A DNA stretch of 64,000 nucleotides, from the NCBI GenBank assembly GCA_002699585.1, contig PABP01000014.1:248001-312000 (forward strand), given 5' to 3'. A program made the position numbers and the translations under genes. This document shows, piece after piece, positions 35,753-44,145 of this stretch (positions within the stretch are counted from its first letter, which is position 1; the number at the start of each line of letters is the position of its first letter). Under the pieces are notes generated by a model. That model saw only the letters and a list, made by a program, of their open reading frames with translations. It was not told the origin of the DNA and made no database searches. This DNA is from Anaerolineaceae bacterium. Its GTDB lineage: Bacteria > Chloroflexota > Anaerolineae > Aggregatilineales > Phototrophicaceae.

Positions 35753-36088
35753 TTACTCAATGAAGCCGTGTTTGCTCAGCCAGGTGGTGAGCTGCTCGAT
35801 GTTGGCTTCGGTCAGCAGTGGGCCGCGATCAACGCCGCGTGGGGAGGCTCCGACGGGCAGCGGGACGACATCTGTATAGGGTAGCGTACTGCCTTGTTCC
35901 GCGATGACCAGCGTCGGCACCGACAGAAATCCGGTCCAATCCAGCACGCGCTGACGAGCGACCTCGTCTTTATCGATAAACACCTCTTGGTAGGCGATGT
36001 CATGCTCATGGAGCACGCTTTTAGCGATGGTGACGAAGGGGCAGCCGAAGGTCCGGCTGTACATGACCAGATGCTTATCGGTGGGCAT
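35753..36088 (-). CDS. Glutaredoxin-like protein
   Basis: A 111-residue thioredoxin-fold protein: VMYSRTFGCPFVTIAKSVL holds a single Cys active site (C-P-F-V, so monothiol), followed by FIDKDEVARQRVLDWTGFLSVPTLVIAEQG with the cis-Pro of the fold. The C-terminal extension of about 30 residues is not part of the usual glutaredoxin core. It should reduce protein or glutathione-like disulfides; the thiol used in this lineage is unknown. Confidence 0.8.
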   Translation of the reverse strand: MPTDKHLVMYSRTFGCPFVTIAKSVLHEHDIAYQEVFIDKDEVARQRVLDWTGFLSVPTLVIAEQGSTLPYTDVVPLPVGASPRGVDRGPLLTEANIEQLTTWLSKHGFIE

Positions 36089-36161
36089 ACGGCATCCTTG
36101 TTGACGTGAGTGTAAGCAATATCAGCGTAAGCAATTGAACGATAACCACTATACGCAAGGA

Positions 36162-37517
36162 TTAACCTGATGTTTCAGCAGTCGGTTGGACGATTGGCTG
36201 ATTGGTTGGGTTCAGGAAGCAGATGATGCCCTCGGTAATTCCACGCGCGAGGTCTTCTGTACGCTCGGTCAATAGCTCTCTATCAGCGCGCATGAAACCT
36301 AACTCCAGAATAGCTGCTGGGGTTAGCGGGTGGATCTCGCGGAAGCTATGGTAATCGGTCATGTCCAGCGTCAATGCCGAGCCACGGCTGAGGCCTGTTG
36401 CCTGCCCATAATACTGGGCGATGCACTCCGCTAGTCGTGTATCTGGGCCACCTTCGGCACGGGCGGCGGCCTTGGCGACCAAAAAGCCGCTGACGACCTC
36501 GCCATAATCCTGGCAGTCATTGGCATGGATCGACACCAGCGCCGCGGCCTGATAGTTCTCCAGGCGTGTATCGAATTCGTCTAGCAAATCTACCGAATAG
36601 CCGCGCTCGCGCAGGTTGCGCACAACGGTCGTTGCCACATTAAAATTGATCTCGGCCTCGGTGATTGTAACCGTACCGTTTTCTTCACATACTGCACCGG
36701 GGTCGTCTTCCGGTCCGCGATGCCCACTGACGATGCCAATGCGTCGCATCCAATTGGGAGTGGGCATGGTGGTGGGCACAGGGGCGTTATCGCGATTGCC
36801 CGTATCGACCACCTGCAAACCACTCACGACGGCGGAATCAAAGAACTGTGGGTCAGTGAACCATGTAAAAATTGTTGAGCCGATGCAGGCCGCAATGCCC
36901 ACGATCAGCAGCGTATAGACAAACCCACCTGCCAGACCCGCGCGTTTCTGGCGCCGGCGAGCCTTGCGTCGCGCAACCCGTCGGACGCGCTGCTCGGCCA
37001 ACTTTTCCGCATTGGCCAGTTCTTCCGCAGAGGGTTCATAAACGGGCACACTCGGATGCACCGTCGCTTTGACGCTGGGGGCGTCGGTGTCCCCCTCAAC
37101 CGGATAGGTTTCTTCAAACAGGGCCTCATAATAGGTCGGCATGGCCGCATCGGGTTCCACTTCCGGCACGGAAGGGGCCGTGTTTTCGGGCGCTGCCGGT
37201 GGCTCTGTCGCTGGTCGCGATTCAACCGATTCTTCTGGCGGTGTGCTCTCAGTAGATGCTGTTTGCGATGCCGATGGATCCGATGGTGCCGGCTTACTGG
37301 GCGGGTCGCTGGCTGGCGCATCCTCTTCTGCCGACTCGCGCCGGACGCGGTCGATCTTTGGGCGGCGATAGACCTCGCGCTTGTCGATGCGTTGGGCGCG
37401 TTTGGCCGCGGCCTCGCGCATCATCTCCACGAAGATCGTCGAGGGCGAGGTATCTTCATTATCGCCCTCAGGGGGCGTTTGGGGTTGCTCCGGTGGCCGA
37501 TTCTGATCGTCGGACAT
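36162..37517 (-). CDS. N-acetylmuramoyl-L-alanine amidase (Amidase_3) with long linker
   Basis: A 451-residue protein from ATG 37517. A cytoplasmic Pro/Glu/Ser-rich region (about 1-150) and a basic patch (RRVARRKARRRQKRAG) precede one membrane helix (about 195-220). The exported catalytic domain begins RIGIVSGHRGPEDDPGAV; the His here, Glu in ITEAEINFN, His in VSIHAND, and Glu in ILELGFM fit the zinc site and catalytic acid of Amidase_3. It cuts the stem peptide from peptidoglycan. The long charged cytoplasmic N-terminus is unusual for the family. Confidence 0.85.
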   Translation of the reverse strand: MSDDQNRPPEQPQTPPEGDNEDTSPSTIFVEMMREAAAKRAQRIDKREVYRRPKIDRVRRESAEEDAPASDPPSKPAPSDPSASQTASTESTPPEESVESRPATEPPAAPENTAPSVPEVEPDAAMPTYYEALFEETYPVEGDTDAPSVKATVHPSVPVYEPSAEELANAEKLAEQRVRRVARRKARRRQKRAGLAGGFVYTLLIVGIAACIGSTIFTWFTDPQFFDSAVVSGLQVVDTGNRDNAPVPTTMPTPNWMRRIGIVSGHRGPEDDPGAVCEENGTVTITEAEINFNVATTVVRNLRERGYSVDLLDEFDTRLENYQAAALVSIHANDCQDYGEVVSGFLVAKAAARAEGGPDTRLAECIAQYYGQATGLSRGSALTLDMTDYHSFREIHPLTPAAILELGFMRADRELLTERTEDLARGITEGIICFLNPTNQPIVQPTAETSG

Positions 37518-37662
37518 AGCGTGGCTCGTTTGTGTCCAGCTTGCAAGTCGTCTCTTGAGGAGACACAATGTCTATTCTAAAAGAGGCCACACGAATTGGC
37601 TACTCGGTTTTACCCAGGTTGCAGGACTGGTATAAAGCGCTTAGCCGCGTCTGGACCTCAAA

Positions 37663-37902
37663 CTAGCGTATTTGTGGGCAAAGGATCATATCTTCGATCA
37701 CGTCGCAAATGACATCTTCATTGAGCTGATAGGGGTCATCGCTGATGGCATTTAGCGAGCTGATGATCTGGCGATCAGCAATATCCTTGTCTCTGAGGGC
37801 ATCCACACGCGACCATAAAGCAGCCATCAACGTGGCTTTACACGCCTCTTGATCGAGTGCCGCCGCCAGATAGCGTATCATGTCATTGCGCGTCATAGTC
37901 AT
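37663..37902 (-). CDS. Small helical protein of unknown function
   Basis: A 79-residue protein, ATG 37902, with GAGAG 8 bases upstream. Sequence is helical and acidic (KATLMAALWSRVDALRDKD; EDVICDVIEDMILC) with three Cys. It is divergent from the VOC gene. No family recognised. The good ribosome-binding site is the main reason to call it. Confidence 0.5.
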   Translation of the reverse strand: MTMTRNDMIRYLAAALDQEACKATLMAALWSRVDALRDKDIADRQIISSLNAISDDPYQLNEDVICDVIEDMILCPQIR

Positions 37903-37936
37903 CAGGTGATCTCTCAAAAAGGTGAACTTTCAAAAA

Positions 37937-38296
37937 ATGATCATTCGTCGAACAAATACGATTCTTTATTGCGAACACTGGTCAGAGACGGTTTCATTTT
38001 ACCAGCAAGTTTTTGATTTCCCCGTGAACCATCAGACCGATTGGTTCGTTGAACTCCAGATTGCCGACGAAACCTACTTGAGCCTCGCCCAGGCCAGCCG
38101 GACGCGCATCCGCAGTGTGGGAGGCCAAGGCATCACGCTGTCCTGGCAGGTTGCCGATGTCCATGAAGCCTATACATATATGCAGCAAGCGGGTCTGGAT
38201 GTCTCCAGATTACAACAAAAGTGGGGCGCGTGGCTGTTTTACTTGCATGACCCAGAGGGCCATCGCATCGAACTATGGCAGCCGCTGACAGAATAG
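37937..38296 (+). CDS. VOC-family (glyoxalase/dioxygenase-fold) protein
   Basis: A 119-residue protein. RRTNTILYCEHWSETVSFYQQVFDFPV is the usual first beta-alpha module; WLFYLHDPEGHRIELWQPL at the end holds the glutamate metal ligand, while the N-terminal His ligand is absent (Thr/Asn at that position). It is one copy of the paired VOC module. Substrate unknown. ATG 37937 follows AAAGGTGA; GTG 37922 is less likely. Confidence 0.82.
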   Translation: MIIRRTNTILYCEHWSETVSFYQQVFDFPVNHQTDWFVELQIADETYLSLAQASRTRIRSVGGQGITLSWQVADVHEAYTYMQQAGLDVSRLQQKWGAWLFYLHDPEGHRIELWQPLTE

Positions 38297-38457
38297 GATA
38301 TCGTTGCCAGCTCTGGTATCGCTGAGAACAGCCTAAAACTTAATCCATGCCGCTTGCGAGACCCGTTTTTGCCGCTTACAATGGATTTATTAGCCCGTAT
38401 ACCTGCACGGGATAGTGCACCCTACCGGCTGACGCAGCTCCGATCAACCTGTATTTG

Positions 38458-39483
38458 ATGGCTCAATCGCCTATGACTGTTACCGTGAATATGCCTGTCA
38501 CTGTCTCCCTGGATGATCGCATCCGGCTGCTTTCTGCTGTGCTGGCTGCGACGAACTACCCGCAGGTTGCGCAAGATCGTGGGCGACATCTGGCGCATTC
38601 GCACGCCCGCAATACGCGCAAATACCTGCTTAATGAAGGCATGGCCGACCATCCGGCAGCCAAATCACTGGAAGACATGCTTAACCGCAAAGTGCCGTTG
38701 GAAGCCCTGTTTACCATGATGCTGCTCATGCCCTGGCCGGATCTGGAAGTCGGTATGCTGCCGCCCTTTGTGCCCAGCGACTGGCCCCAGCAGTTACACG
38801 ACTTTTACCTCAAGAGCAACCTACGCACCTTCTGGACAGAGAACGAGCAGCCCTGGCAGGATGCCGTTACCCAGTCCAAGCTCATCTTTGCCGATGTCAG
38901 CTTCCATGCGTTCCTCAGCCAATTTACGGGCGAGATCAGCGAGAACTTCGTCTTCATGCCCAATATTTCCTACCCGGCTGTAGAAGAAATGGGTCTGCGC
39001 TACAGGGATCAGCTCATCGCCATTGTGCCGCCGCCGCAAGCCTGGGGTGATAGTCCACCCTGGCCCTATGACGACGAAACGCAGCTCATCAGCGTCTATC
39101 GCGCAGCGATCATGCAGTATGGGCGTTTGCTGTTGCAAGGCTACTTTCGCGCTCATGCCGATAAGTTGGAAGAAGCCAAGCAAAAAGACCTGCCCATCAG
39201 CGACGAACTCAAGGCCATCTATCCCACCTGGGAAGAGCAGTTCATGATGCTCTACACCAAAGCGCTGGTAGCCATGTATCTGGAAGATCATGTCGATCCG
39301 CTGGAAGCCAAAGCCTACATGCTGATTGAGCGCAAGGCCAATAGCATCGCCTTGCTGCCAGGGACCACCCATGTGCTGCGCCGCTTTTTACGAGAGCGTG
39401 GCAACCGCTACGACTCCTTCATGGACTTCCTGCCTTACTTCCCGACCCAATTGCGCGTCGCCAAGCGCATCGTCTCTTTGTAG
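38458..39483 (+). CDS. Conserved protein of unknown function, bordering an inserted cassette
   Basis: A 341-residue soluble protein without signal or membrane segment. Recognisable blocks include LFTMMLLMPWPDLEVGMLPPF, FVFMPNISYPAVEEMGL, and AIMQYGRLLLQGYFRAHADKL. I know no family. The last 45 bases, coding FPTQLRVAKRIVSL and the stop, recur at 40034-40078 with two silent differences. Those bracket a one-gene AT-rich unit. A start at ATG 38458 (TTG 38455 also in frame) is tentative. Confidence 0.65.
   Translation: MAQSPMTVTVNMPVTVSLDDRIRLLSAVLAATNYPQVAQDRGRHLAHSHARNTRKYLLNEGMADHPAAKSLEDMLNRKVPLEALFTMMLLMPWPDLEVGMLPPFVPSDWPQQLHDFYLKSNLRTFWTENEQPWQDAVTQSKLIFADVSFHAFLSQFTGEISENFVFMPNISYPAVEEMGLRYRDQLIAIVPPPQAWGDSPPWPYDDETQLISVYRAAIMQYGRLLLQGYFRAHADKLEEAKQKDLPISDELKAIYPTWEEQFMMLYTKALVAMYLEDHVDPLEAKAYMLIERKANSIALLPGTTHVLRRFLRERGNRYDSFMDFLPYFPTQLRVAKRIVSL
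39439..39483 (+). repeat. 45-bp direct repeat, left copy (3' end of the preceding gene)
   Basis: Covers the final 14 codons and stop of the upstream gene. 43 of 45 bases match 40034-40078, and both differences are silent (CAATTG/CAACTG, and CGC/CGT). Confidence 0.85.
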
Positions 39484-39534
39484 CCAGATAATAAAGAAAC
39501 CTTTTTAGCAAAATACAAATTAGGAGAATTATGA

Positions 39535-39999
39535 ATGGATTTGGAGACACTCATTCCCATCATAGGTGGTTTGGTAGCTTTAGGTTCATTTGTACTTGCT
39601 GTTGTAGAGTATCAACGGCAAGGTGCTCTCAAAAGAGCTGAACATTTTTTCGTTATGCGAAAATCATATAGAGAAGATAGTGACTTTCAAAAAATATCTG
39701 ATCTTTTAGAAGATGATAGTCAAGAGTTGAAGAAGATCCCGTACGCTGACAAACGGAGGTTTCTTGGATTTTATGAAGAGATTGCTCTGATGATGAATTC
39801 GGGTTTAGTACGTAAAGAACTTGCTCATTATATGTTTGGATACGATGCAATCAGATGCCTTGAAAGCGAGCATTTTTGGGTAGGAGCAGCCCCAGATCTG
39901 GACTCTAAATATTGGATTTTGTTCAATACATTTGCTAAGCAAATGAAAGAGGTTGAAGGAAGTCCTACTTCATTTGATCCTAAGGAATACAAATTCTAA
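39535..39999 (+). CDS. Small single-helix protein of unknown function in an AT-rich cassette
   Basis: A 154-residue protein. One N-terminal membrane helix (LIPIIGGLVALGSFVLAVVE, about residues 5-25) precedes a charged helical domain (HFFVMRKSYREDSDFQKI, KRRFLGFYEEIALMMNSGLV, LAHYMFGYDAIRCLES). This looks like DUF4760-type proteins, whose role is unknown. GC content is far below the neighbours (roughly a third GC by eye in one stretch), so it is probably imported. It is the only gene inside a unit bounded by 45-bp repeats. Confidence 0.65.
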   Translation: MDLETLIPIIGGLVALGSFVLAVVEYQRQGALKRAEHFFVMRKSYREDSDFQKISDLLEDDSQELKKIPYADKRRFLGFYEEIALMMNSGLVRKELAHYMFGYDAIRCLESEHFWVGAAPDLDSKYWILFNTFAKQMKEVEGSPTSFDPKEYKF

Positions 40000-40033
40000 A
40001 GTGTGAAAATACTAGAGCATACTTTCAGGTTTT

Positions 40034-40078
40034 TTCCCGACCCAACTGCGCGTCGCCAAGCGTATCGTCTCTTTGTAG
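40034..40078 (+). repeat. 45-bp direct repeat, right copy
   Basis: Repeats the 3' end of the gene at 38458-39483, including its stop. No open gene precedes it, so it is a bare copy created by insertion or duplication. Confidence 0.85.
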
Positions 40079-40100
40079 AAAGTCTCATAGCAAGACATCT

Positions 40101-40127
40101 TAGGGGCACGCATGTCGTGCCCTTTTT
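40101..40127. repeat. Palindromic repeat family A, copy 4
   Basis: TAGGGGCACG, CATGT, CGTGCCC then TTTTT. It lies 23 bases past the right 45-bp repeat and could act as a terminator. Confidence 0.65.
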
Positions 40128-40191
40128 GCATTTTCGTTATGGAATCTATAGCAGAATAGGAACTTGGGATACCCGATTGTTTTTCTGCATG

Positions 40192-40305
40192 GCCCCCTTC
40201 TCTAAATCTCATCCCCGAAGGAGAGGAGACTTTTGGCCTGCTGCCGTGCCATTCATAAAGGCACCCTACCTCCTTCGGAAGGACTGAGGATGGGGGTTAG
40301 GGCGC
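40192..40305. repeat. Dispersed element family C, copy 1
   Basis: About 110 bases: starts GGCCCCCTTCTCTAAATCTC, has CCCCGAAGGAGAGG, then ACCTCCTTCGGAAGGACTG and GAGGATGGGGGTTAGGG. Related sequences are at 53982 and 58257. It abuts the end of the M20 hydrolase gene. Confidence 0.65.
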
Positions 40306-41559
40306 CTAGGCCATCTCCGCAGCCAACCGCAGGATCATACGCAACAGTACGTTTGCACCGTGCTCGATGTCATGCCATTCTGTGTATTCTCTTGGGTTGT
40401 GGCTGATGCCGTCTTTGCTGGGGATGAAGATCATGGCGCTGGGGGTAAAGGGGCTGAGAATCTGTGCGTCGTGTCCGGCGTAACTGACCATGCGCTCGTG
40501 GCTCAGATGCTCCTCGTCGCAGATGCTCTCGATGAGTTCCATCAGATGGTCATTCATGATGGCCACATCGCGCTTGTACATCTCCTCCACCTTGACGCTC
40601 AGTCGATAGGTATCGGCGATCGTATGTGCCATCTCGACCAATCGGGACTCGATCTCGTGCAATGTCGCCTGGTTCTGATGTCGACACTCCACACGTAAGC
40701 GCGCCTCTGCCGGGATCACGTTAAAAGTCCCCGGCTGCACCTCGATGTTGCCACAGTTGACGATGCCTTCCGGGTATTCCTCACGGATGAGCGCATGCAT
40801 CTTGGTGATGAACAGCGCCGCACCTTGCAGGGCATCGCGGCGGTCATTGGTATGGGTCGTCGCAGCCGATGTGCCTTCGCCATAGAAGGTGTACACATAA
40901 GCCGACCGACCCACGACGCCGCTAATCACGCCGATGTCAGTATGGGCGCGCTCTAGCCGGGAACTCTGCTCAATGTGTAATTCCAGATAGCTGAGCAGAT
41001 CGTTCATTGGCCGGATAGCGCGATCTACTTCGCTGACCAGAATACCGGCCCGATACAGCGCCGCCCGGAAAGCGGCATTGTCTTGTTGTGCATCATTGAT
41101 GTGATGGGATTTGAGCATGCCTGTCAGGCCCATGCTGCCGAAGAACGACTGCCACCAGCCTTCTTCGTCGGTGAAGCTGATAACCTCTACATGGAAGGGC
41201 AGCTCAATACCTGCATCCCGGATTGTACGCATGCATTCCAGGCCTGCCAGCACGCCGATGCTGCCGTCATACTGGCCGCCGTTAGGGACCGTATCCAGGT
41301 GGCTGCCGATGAGCAAGGTGCGCGCATTAGGAGCTGTACTGGGCATCACACCGCTCAGGTTGCCAACTTCGTCATCACGTACAAAAAAACCCGCTTCCTC
41401 AATTTGGTTGGCAAACCAGGCGCGGGCTTCTAAATCCTCGTTGGATAGGGCGACACGAGTAATCCCCCCATTGGCAGTCTGGCCAATCTGGGAAAGCTCA
41501 GTGAAGTCAGTTTGGAGTCGGAGGCTGTTGATTTGGAGCTTGGGCACAATAGCGACCAT
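40306..41559 (-). CDS. M20-family hydantoinase/carbamoylase-type amidohydrolase
   Basis: A 417-residue zinc-dependent hydrolase. LLIGSHLDTVPNGGQYDGSIGVLAGLE (about 85-111) and FTDEEGW (about 128) carry metal ligands; LELHIEQSSRLE supplies the next His, and DGISHNPREYTEWHD the last. Family members hydrolyse N-carbamoyl amino acids, allantoate or ureidoglycolate. The usual HAGTTPM-type loop is SAATTHTNDRRDAL here, lacking its conserved His, so the specificity is probably altered. ATG 41559 is chosen over TTG 41571. A single gene. Confidence 0.85.
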   Translation of the reverse strand: MVAIVPKLQINSLRLQTDFTELSQIGQTANGGITRVALSNEDLEARAWFANQIEEAGFFVRDDEVGNLSGVMPSTAPNARTLLIGSHLDTVPNGGQYDGSIGVLAGLECMRTIRDAGIELPFHVEVISFTDEEGWWQSFFGSMGLTGMLKSHHINDAQQDNAAFRAALYRAGILVSEVDRAIRPMNDLLSYLELHIEQSSRLERAHTDIGVISGVVGRSAYVYTFYGEGTSAATTHTNDRRDALQGAALFITKMHALIREEYPEGIVNCGNIEVQPGTFNVIPAEARLRVECRHQNQATLHEIESRLVEMAHTIADTYRLSVKVEEMYKRDVAIMNDHLMELIESICDEEHLSHERMVSYAGHDAQILSPFTPSAMIFIPSKDGISHNPREYTEWHDIEHGANVLLRMILRLAAEMA

Positions 41560-41748
41560 TTTCGTCTGCAAAACCTGAATATGTTGACGGGTGGTTTTGC
41601 GAACCCATTATAGGGGATAACATTTTCAATGCAAACGATTACTTCTGTACCAATTGATTTACCCCCCACTACAGCTGTTCAAACCTCTTGATGAGCCATT
41701 CTCTAACAGTTTCTTGACAGCCTGTATAGTTTTATTAGGAGCCTTTAA
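41560..41748. other. Upstream part of the divergent intergenic region
   Basis: Shows no gene I can support. TTGACA at 41714 is not followed by a -10 at correct spacing. The promoter I prefer for the right-hand gene is at 41749-41777. Confidence 0.4.
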
Positions 41749-41777
41749 TTGAATCTGGATTAGATTATTGCTATAAT
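41749..41777 (+). promoter_or_regulatory. Sigma70-type promoter of the acyl-CoA dehydrogenase gene
   Basis: TTGAAT (41749-41754), exactly 17 bases, then TATAAT (41772-41777). It lies about 120 bases before the start codon and overlaps a palindrome that begins at the last base of the -10. Confidence 0.65.
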
Positions 41778-41800
41778 TAATCTAATTCCGATTAGATTAA
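41777..41800. promoter_or_regulatory. Operator-like palindrome over the transcription start
   Basis: TTAATCTAAT, TCCG, ATTAGATTAA: perfect 10-bp arms with 4-base spacer. Half-sites ATTAGATTA recur in the -35/-10 spacer (about 41760-41768) and near the ribosome-binding site (41878-41886). A repressor bound here would block the promoter. Confidence 0.65.
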
Positions 41801-41899
41801 TCGGCTGTTGCTGGCACAAAATTCCCATTTTCTATTGCTTTTTCTGTTCTCAAATAAAGTAATCTGTCGTTCCACAATTAGATTAAAGGATAAGTCCCG

Positions 41900-43084
41900 A
41901 TGGTTGCCCCAATTAATGAGTCGCAATCTTTATACGAAGCCTTCGATTATTACCATATGGATGACCTGCTGACTGATAAACAGCGTGCCACCCGCGACCG
42001 CGTCCGCGATTTTGTCCAGCAGGAAGTCATTCCCAACATCAATCCCTACTGGGAAAAAGCGGAAACACCCTGGGAAATCATCAAGAAACTGCCGGAATTG
42101 GGCATCATCGGTGGGCCGCTGGCGGGCCTCGATATGACCGAAGTTGGCCTGGTAACGTTTGAGTTGGCCAAGGGAGATGGTAGCGTCGGCACGTTTTATG
42201 GTGTACACAGCGGCTTGGCGATGGGGTCAATTGGGCTGCTGGGCAGCGACGAACAAAAAGCGCGCTGGATGCCTGATATGCTCAAGATGACCAAAATTGG
42301 CGCATTTGGCCTGACCGAGCCGAAGGTCGGTTCTAACGCTGTTGGCATCCAGACAGTCGCCCGTAAAGATGGCGACAACTACATCCTCAATGGCGCCAAG
42401 CGCTGGATCGGCAATGCGACCCTCAGCGACTTGCTCATCATCTGGGCGCGGGATGAAGACGGTAAATTTGGCGGCTTTGTGATTGAAAATCCGCAGGAGA
42501 CCCCCGGCCTCACCATGGAAAATATCTGGGGCAAAATTGGCAAACGCAGTGTCATGAACGCCGACATCAAGCTGGAAGATGTGCGCGTCCCGGTGGCCAA
42601 CCGCCTGGAGCACGTCAGCAGCTTCCGACACATGGCCCAGGTGCTGGGCATGGGGCGCTATGGCGTTTCCTGGGAAGCTGCCGGAGCAGCGACAGCGGCC
42701 TTTGAGTATGCGCTCAAGTACGCTAAAGAACGCGAGCAGTTCGGTAAGCCGATTGCAGCCTTCCAGCTCATCCAGGCCAAGCTGGTAGAGATGGCCTCAG
42801 AAGTGACGGCTATGCAGGCCATGTGTATGCAACTCGCTCGGCTGATGACCAATATGCAGGTCAACGAGGGCATCCTGAGCATGGCCAAGTACCATAACGC
42901 GCGGAAAGCTCGCCTCGTGACCAGTCTGGCTCGTGAGACGCTCGGCGGCAACGGCATCATGATTGACAACCACATCGCTCGCCTATGGACCGATGCCGAA
43001 GTCATCTACACCTACGAAGGCTCCAATGAGATCAATTTGCTGATCGTAGGCCGTGACCTCACTGGCGAGAATGCCATCGTCTAA
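41900..43084 (+). CDS. Acyl-CoA dehydrogenase, glutaryl-CoA-dehydrogenase-like
   Basis: A 394-residue flavoenzyme with IGAFGLTEPKVGSNA (about 131-145) and ARLWTDAEVIYTYEGSNEINLLIVGRDLTG at the C-terminus. In glutaryl-CoA dehydrogenase the catalytic Glu lies in the TYEG motif, and the same sequence is here. This suggests it oxidises glutaryl-CoA or a related short acyl-CoA; the subgroup is inferred from a few motifs. It is single and begins after GGATAAG. A terminator follows. Confidence 0.85.
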   Translation: MVAPINESQSLYEAFDYYHMDDLLTDKQRATRDRVRDFVQQEVIPNINPYWEKAETPWEIIKKLPELGIIGGPLAGLDMTEVGLVTFELAKGDGSVGTFYGVHSGLAMGSIGLLGSDEQKARWMPDMLKMTKIGAFGLTEPKVGSNAVGIQTVARKDGDNYILNGAKRWIGNATLSDLLIIWARDEDGKFGGFVIENPQETPGLTMENIWGKIGKRSVMNADIKLEDVRVPVANRLEHVSSFRHMAQVLGMGRYGVSWEAAGAATAAFEYALKYAKEREQFGKPIAAFQLIQAKLVEMASEVTAMQAMCMQLARLMTNMQVNEGILSMAKYHNARKARLVTSLARETLGGNGIMIDNHIARLWTDAEVIYTYEGSNEINLLIVGRDLTGENAIV

Positions 43085-43112
43085 AGTCATGCGCGTTGCC
43101 CATAATGTGATA

Positions 43113-43145
43113 AAAAAGCCCGGACACAGCTTGTCCGGGCTTTTT
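43113..43145 (+). terminator. Rho-independent terminator
   Basis: AAAAAGCCCGGACA (43113-43126), loop CAGCT, then TGTCCGGGCTTTTT (43132-43145). Perfect 14-bp stem after the acyl-CoA dehydrogenase; the A/T flanks make it usable in both directions. Confidence 0.92.
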
Positions 43146-43194
43146 GCTAACCACTGTTCATTGCGACTGATGGACAGATGAACTCATACTCGAC

Positions 43195-43899
43195 CTATGT
43201 GGTGCAGCTTTCATCCGTGCAGACGCCTGCGTCGGCATCCGTCTGGGCGACAGTCACCAGCGGATGAGCATCGCTCCAGGTGCGTTCCAGCGTTTCCAGG
43301 AATAATTCGGCGGGTTGTGCACCAGAGATGGCATAGCGATTATCAAAGACGAAGAAGGGCACGCCATTGACGCCCAGCATCTGCGCTTTGCGTATATCTG
43401 CTCGGACGTCTTCCGTGTAGGCATCGCCCTCGATGACCTCGCGCACCTCATCGGCATCCAAACCGACTTCAACGCCCAGTTGAACCAGCGTGTCGCGGTT
43501 GCCAATCGACAGGCCATCCGTGAAGTAGGCTTTTTGCAGGCGTTCTTTCATGTCGCCCTGCAAACCGTGATGCGCTGCCAGATGAATCAGACGGTGGGCA
43601 TCGAGTGAGTTATCGGGCCGGGTGCTGTCAAAATGGAATTCCAGCCCTAGATCGGCGGCTTGCTGGGTCAGGTTGGTGTGCATGCCTTCTACTTGCTCTC
43701 GGCTGGCCCCCATCTTCTTCATGAGATGGTCAATGGCGGTGCCTTCAGCTTGGCGCGGGGCAGATGGATCAAGCTGGAAGCTGCGCCAGATGATCTCAAC
43801 ATCATCGTTATGTTCAAACTGCTCAATGGCGTTTTCGAGTCGGCGGCGGCCAATATAGCAAAAGGGGCAGGCAATATCGGACCAGATTTCAATCTTCAT
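43195..43899 (-). CDS. DsbA-family (FrnE-like) thiol oxidoreductase
   Basis: A 234-residue protein. IWSDIACPFCYIGRRRLENAI has the C-P-F-C active site of the FrnE branch; VNGVPFFVFDNRYAISGAQP carries the conserved cis-Pro and the SGAQP end typical for this group. It lacks a signal peptide so acts in the cytoplasm. A C-terminal VCTDESC adds two extra Cys, as in FrnE proteins that have an additional CX4C pair. Upstream of its start lie inverted CTAAT half-sites. Confidence 0.88.
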   Translation of the reverse strand: MKIEIWSDIACPFCYIGRRRLENAIEQFEHNDDVEIIWRSFQLDPSAPRQAEGTAIDHLMKKMGASREQVEGMHTNLTQQAADLGLEFHFDSTRPDNSLDAHRLIHLAAHHGLQGDMKERLQKAYFTDGLSIGNRDTLVQLGVEVGLDADEVREVIEGDAYTEDVRADIRKAQMLGVNGVPFFVFDNRYAISGAQPAELFLETLERTWSDAHPLVTVAQTDADAGVCTDESCTT

Positions 43900-43970
43900 C
43901 GGGGTTCCTTCCGGGCTGTAATGGGAAGATGGATGTTGCGATGGCGATCATTGTGTTTGATCGTTAGAGT

Positions 43971-43999
43971 GCTAATCATTAGCATACTAATGATTTTAG
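43971..43999. promoter_or_regulatory. Inverted half-sites upstream of the DsbA-like gene
   Basis: GCTAATCATTAGC (43971-43983) is a 13-bp palindrome, followed by CTAATGATT (43987-43995). It is about 75-100 bases upstream of the minus-strand start and looks like a MarR-type site. Confidence 0.45.
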
Positions 44000-44145
44000 G
44001 TGTGGCGTGCGATTGTGTCAATAGCTCGGAGTTAAGGGGTAGATGAAAACGGTACATCGCCAACGTGAGTAGCAGCGGTTGGTTTCTGTTTGGGGCTCTT
44101 GGCGGTAGAATCTGAGCAAAGTGACTTCCTCAGAAAGCGAACCCC

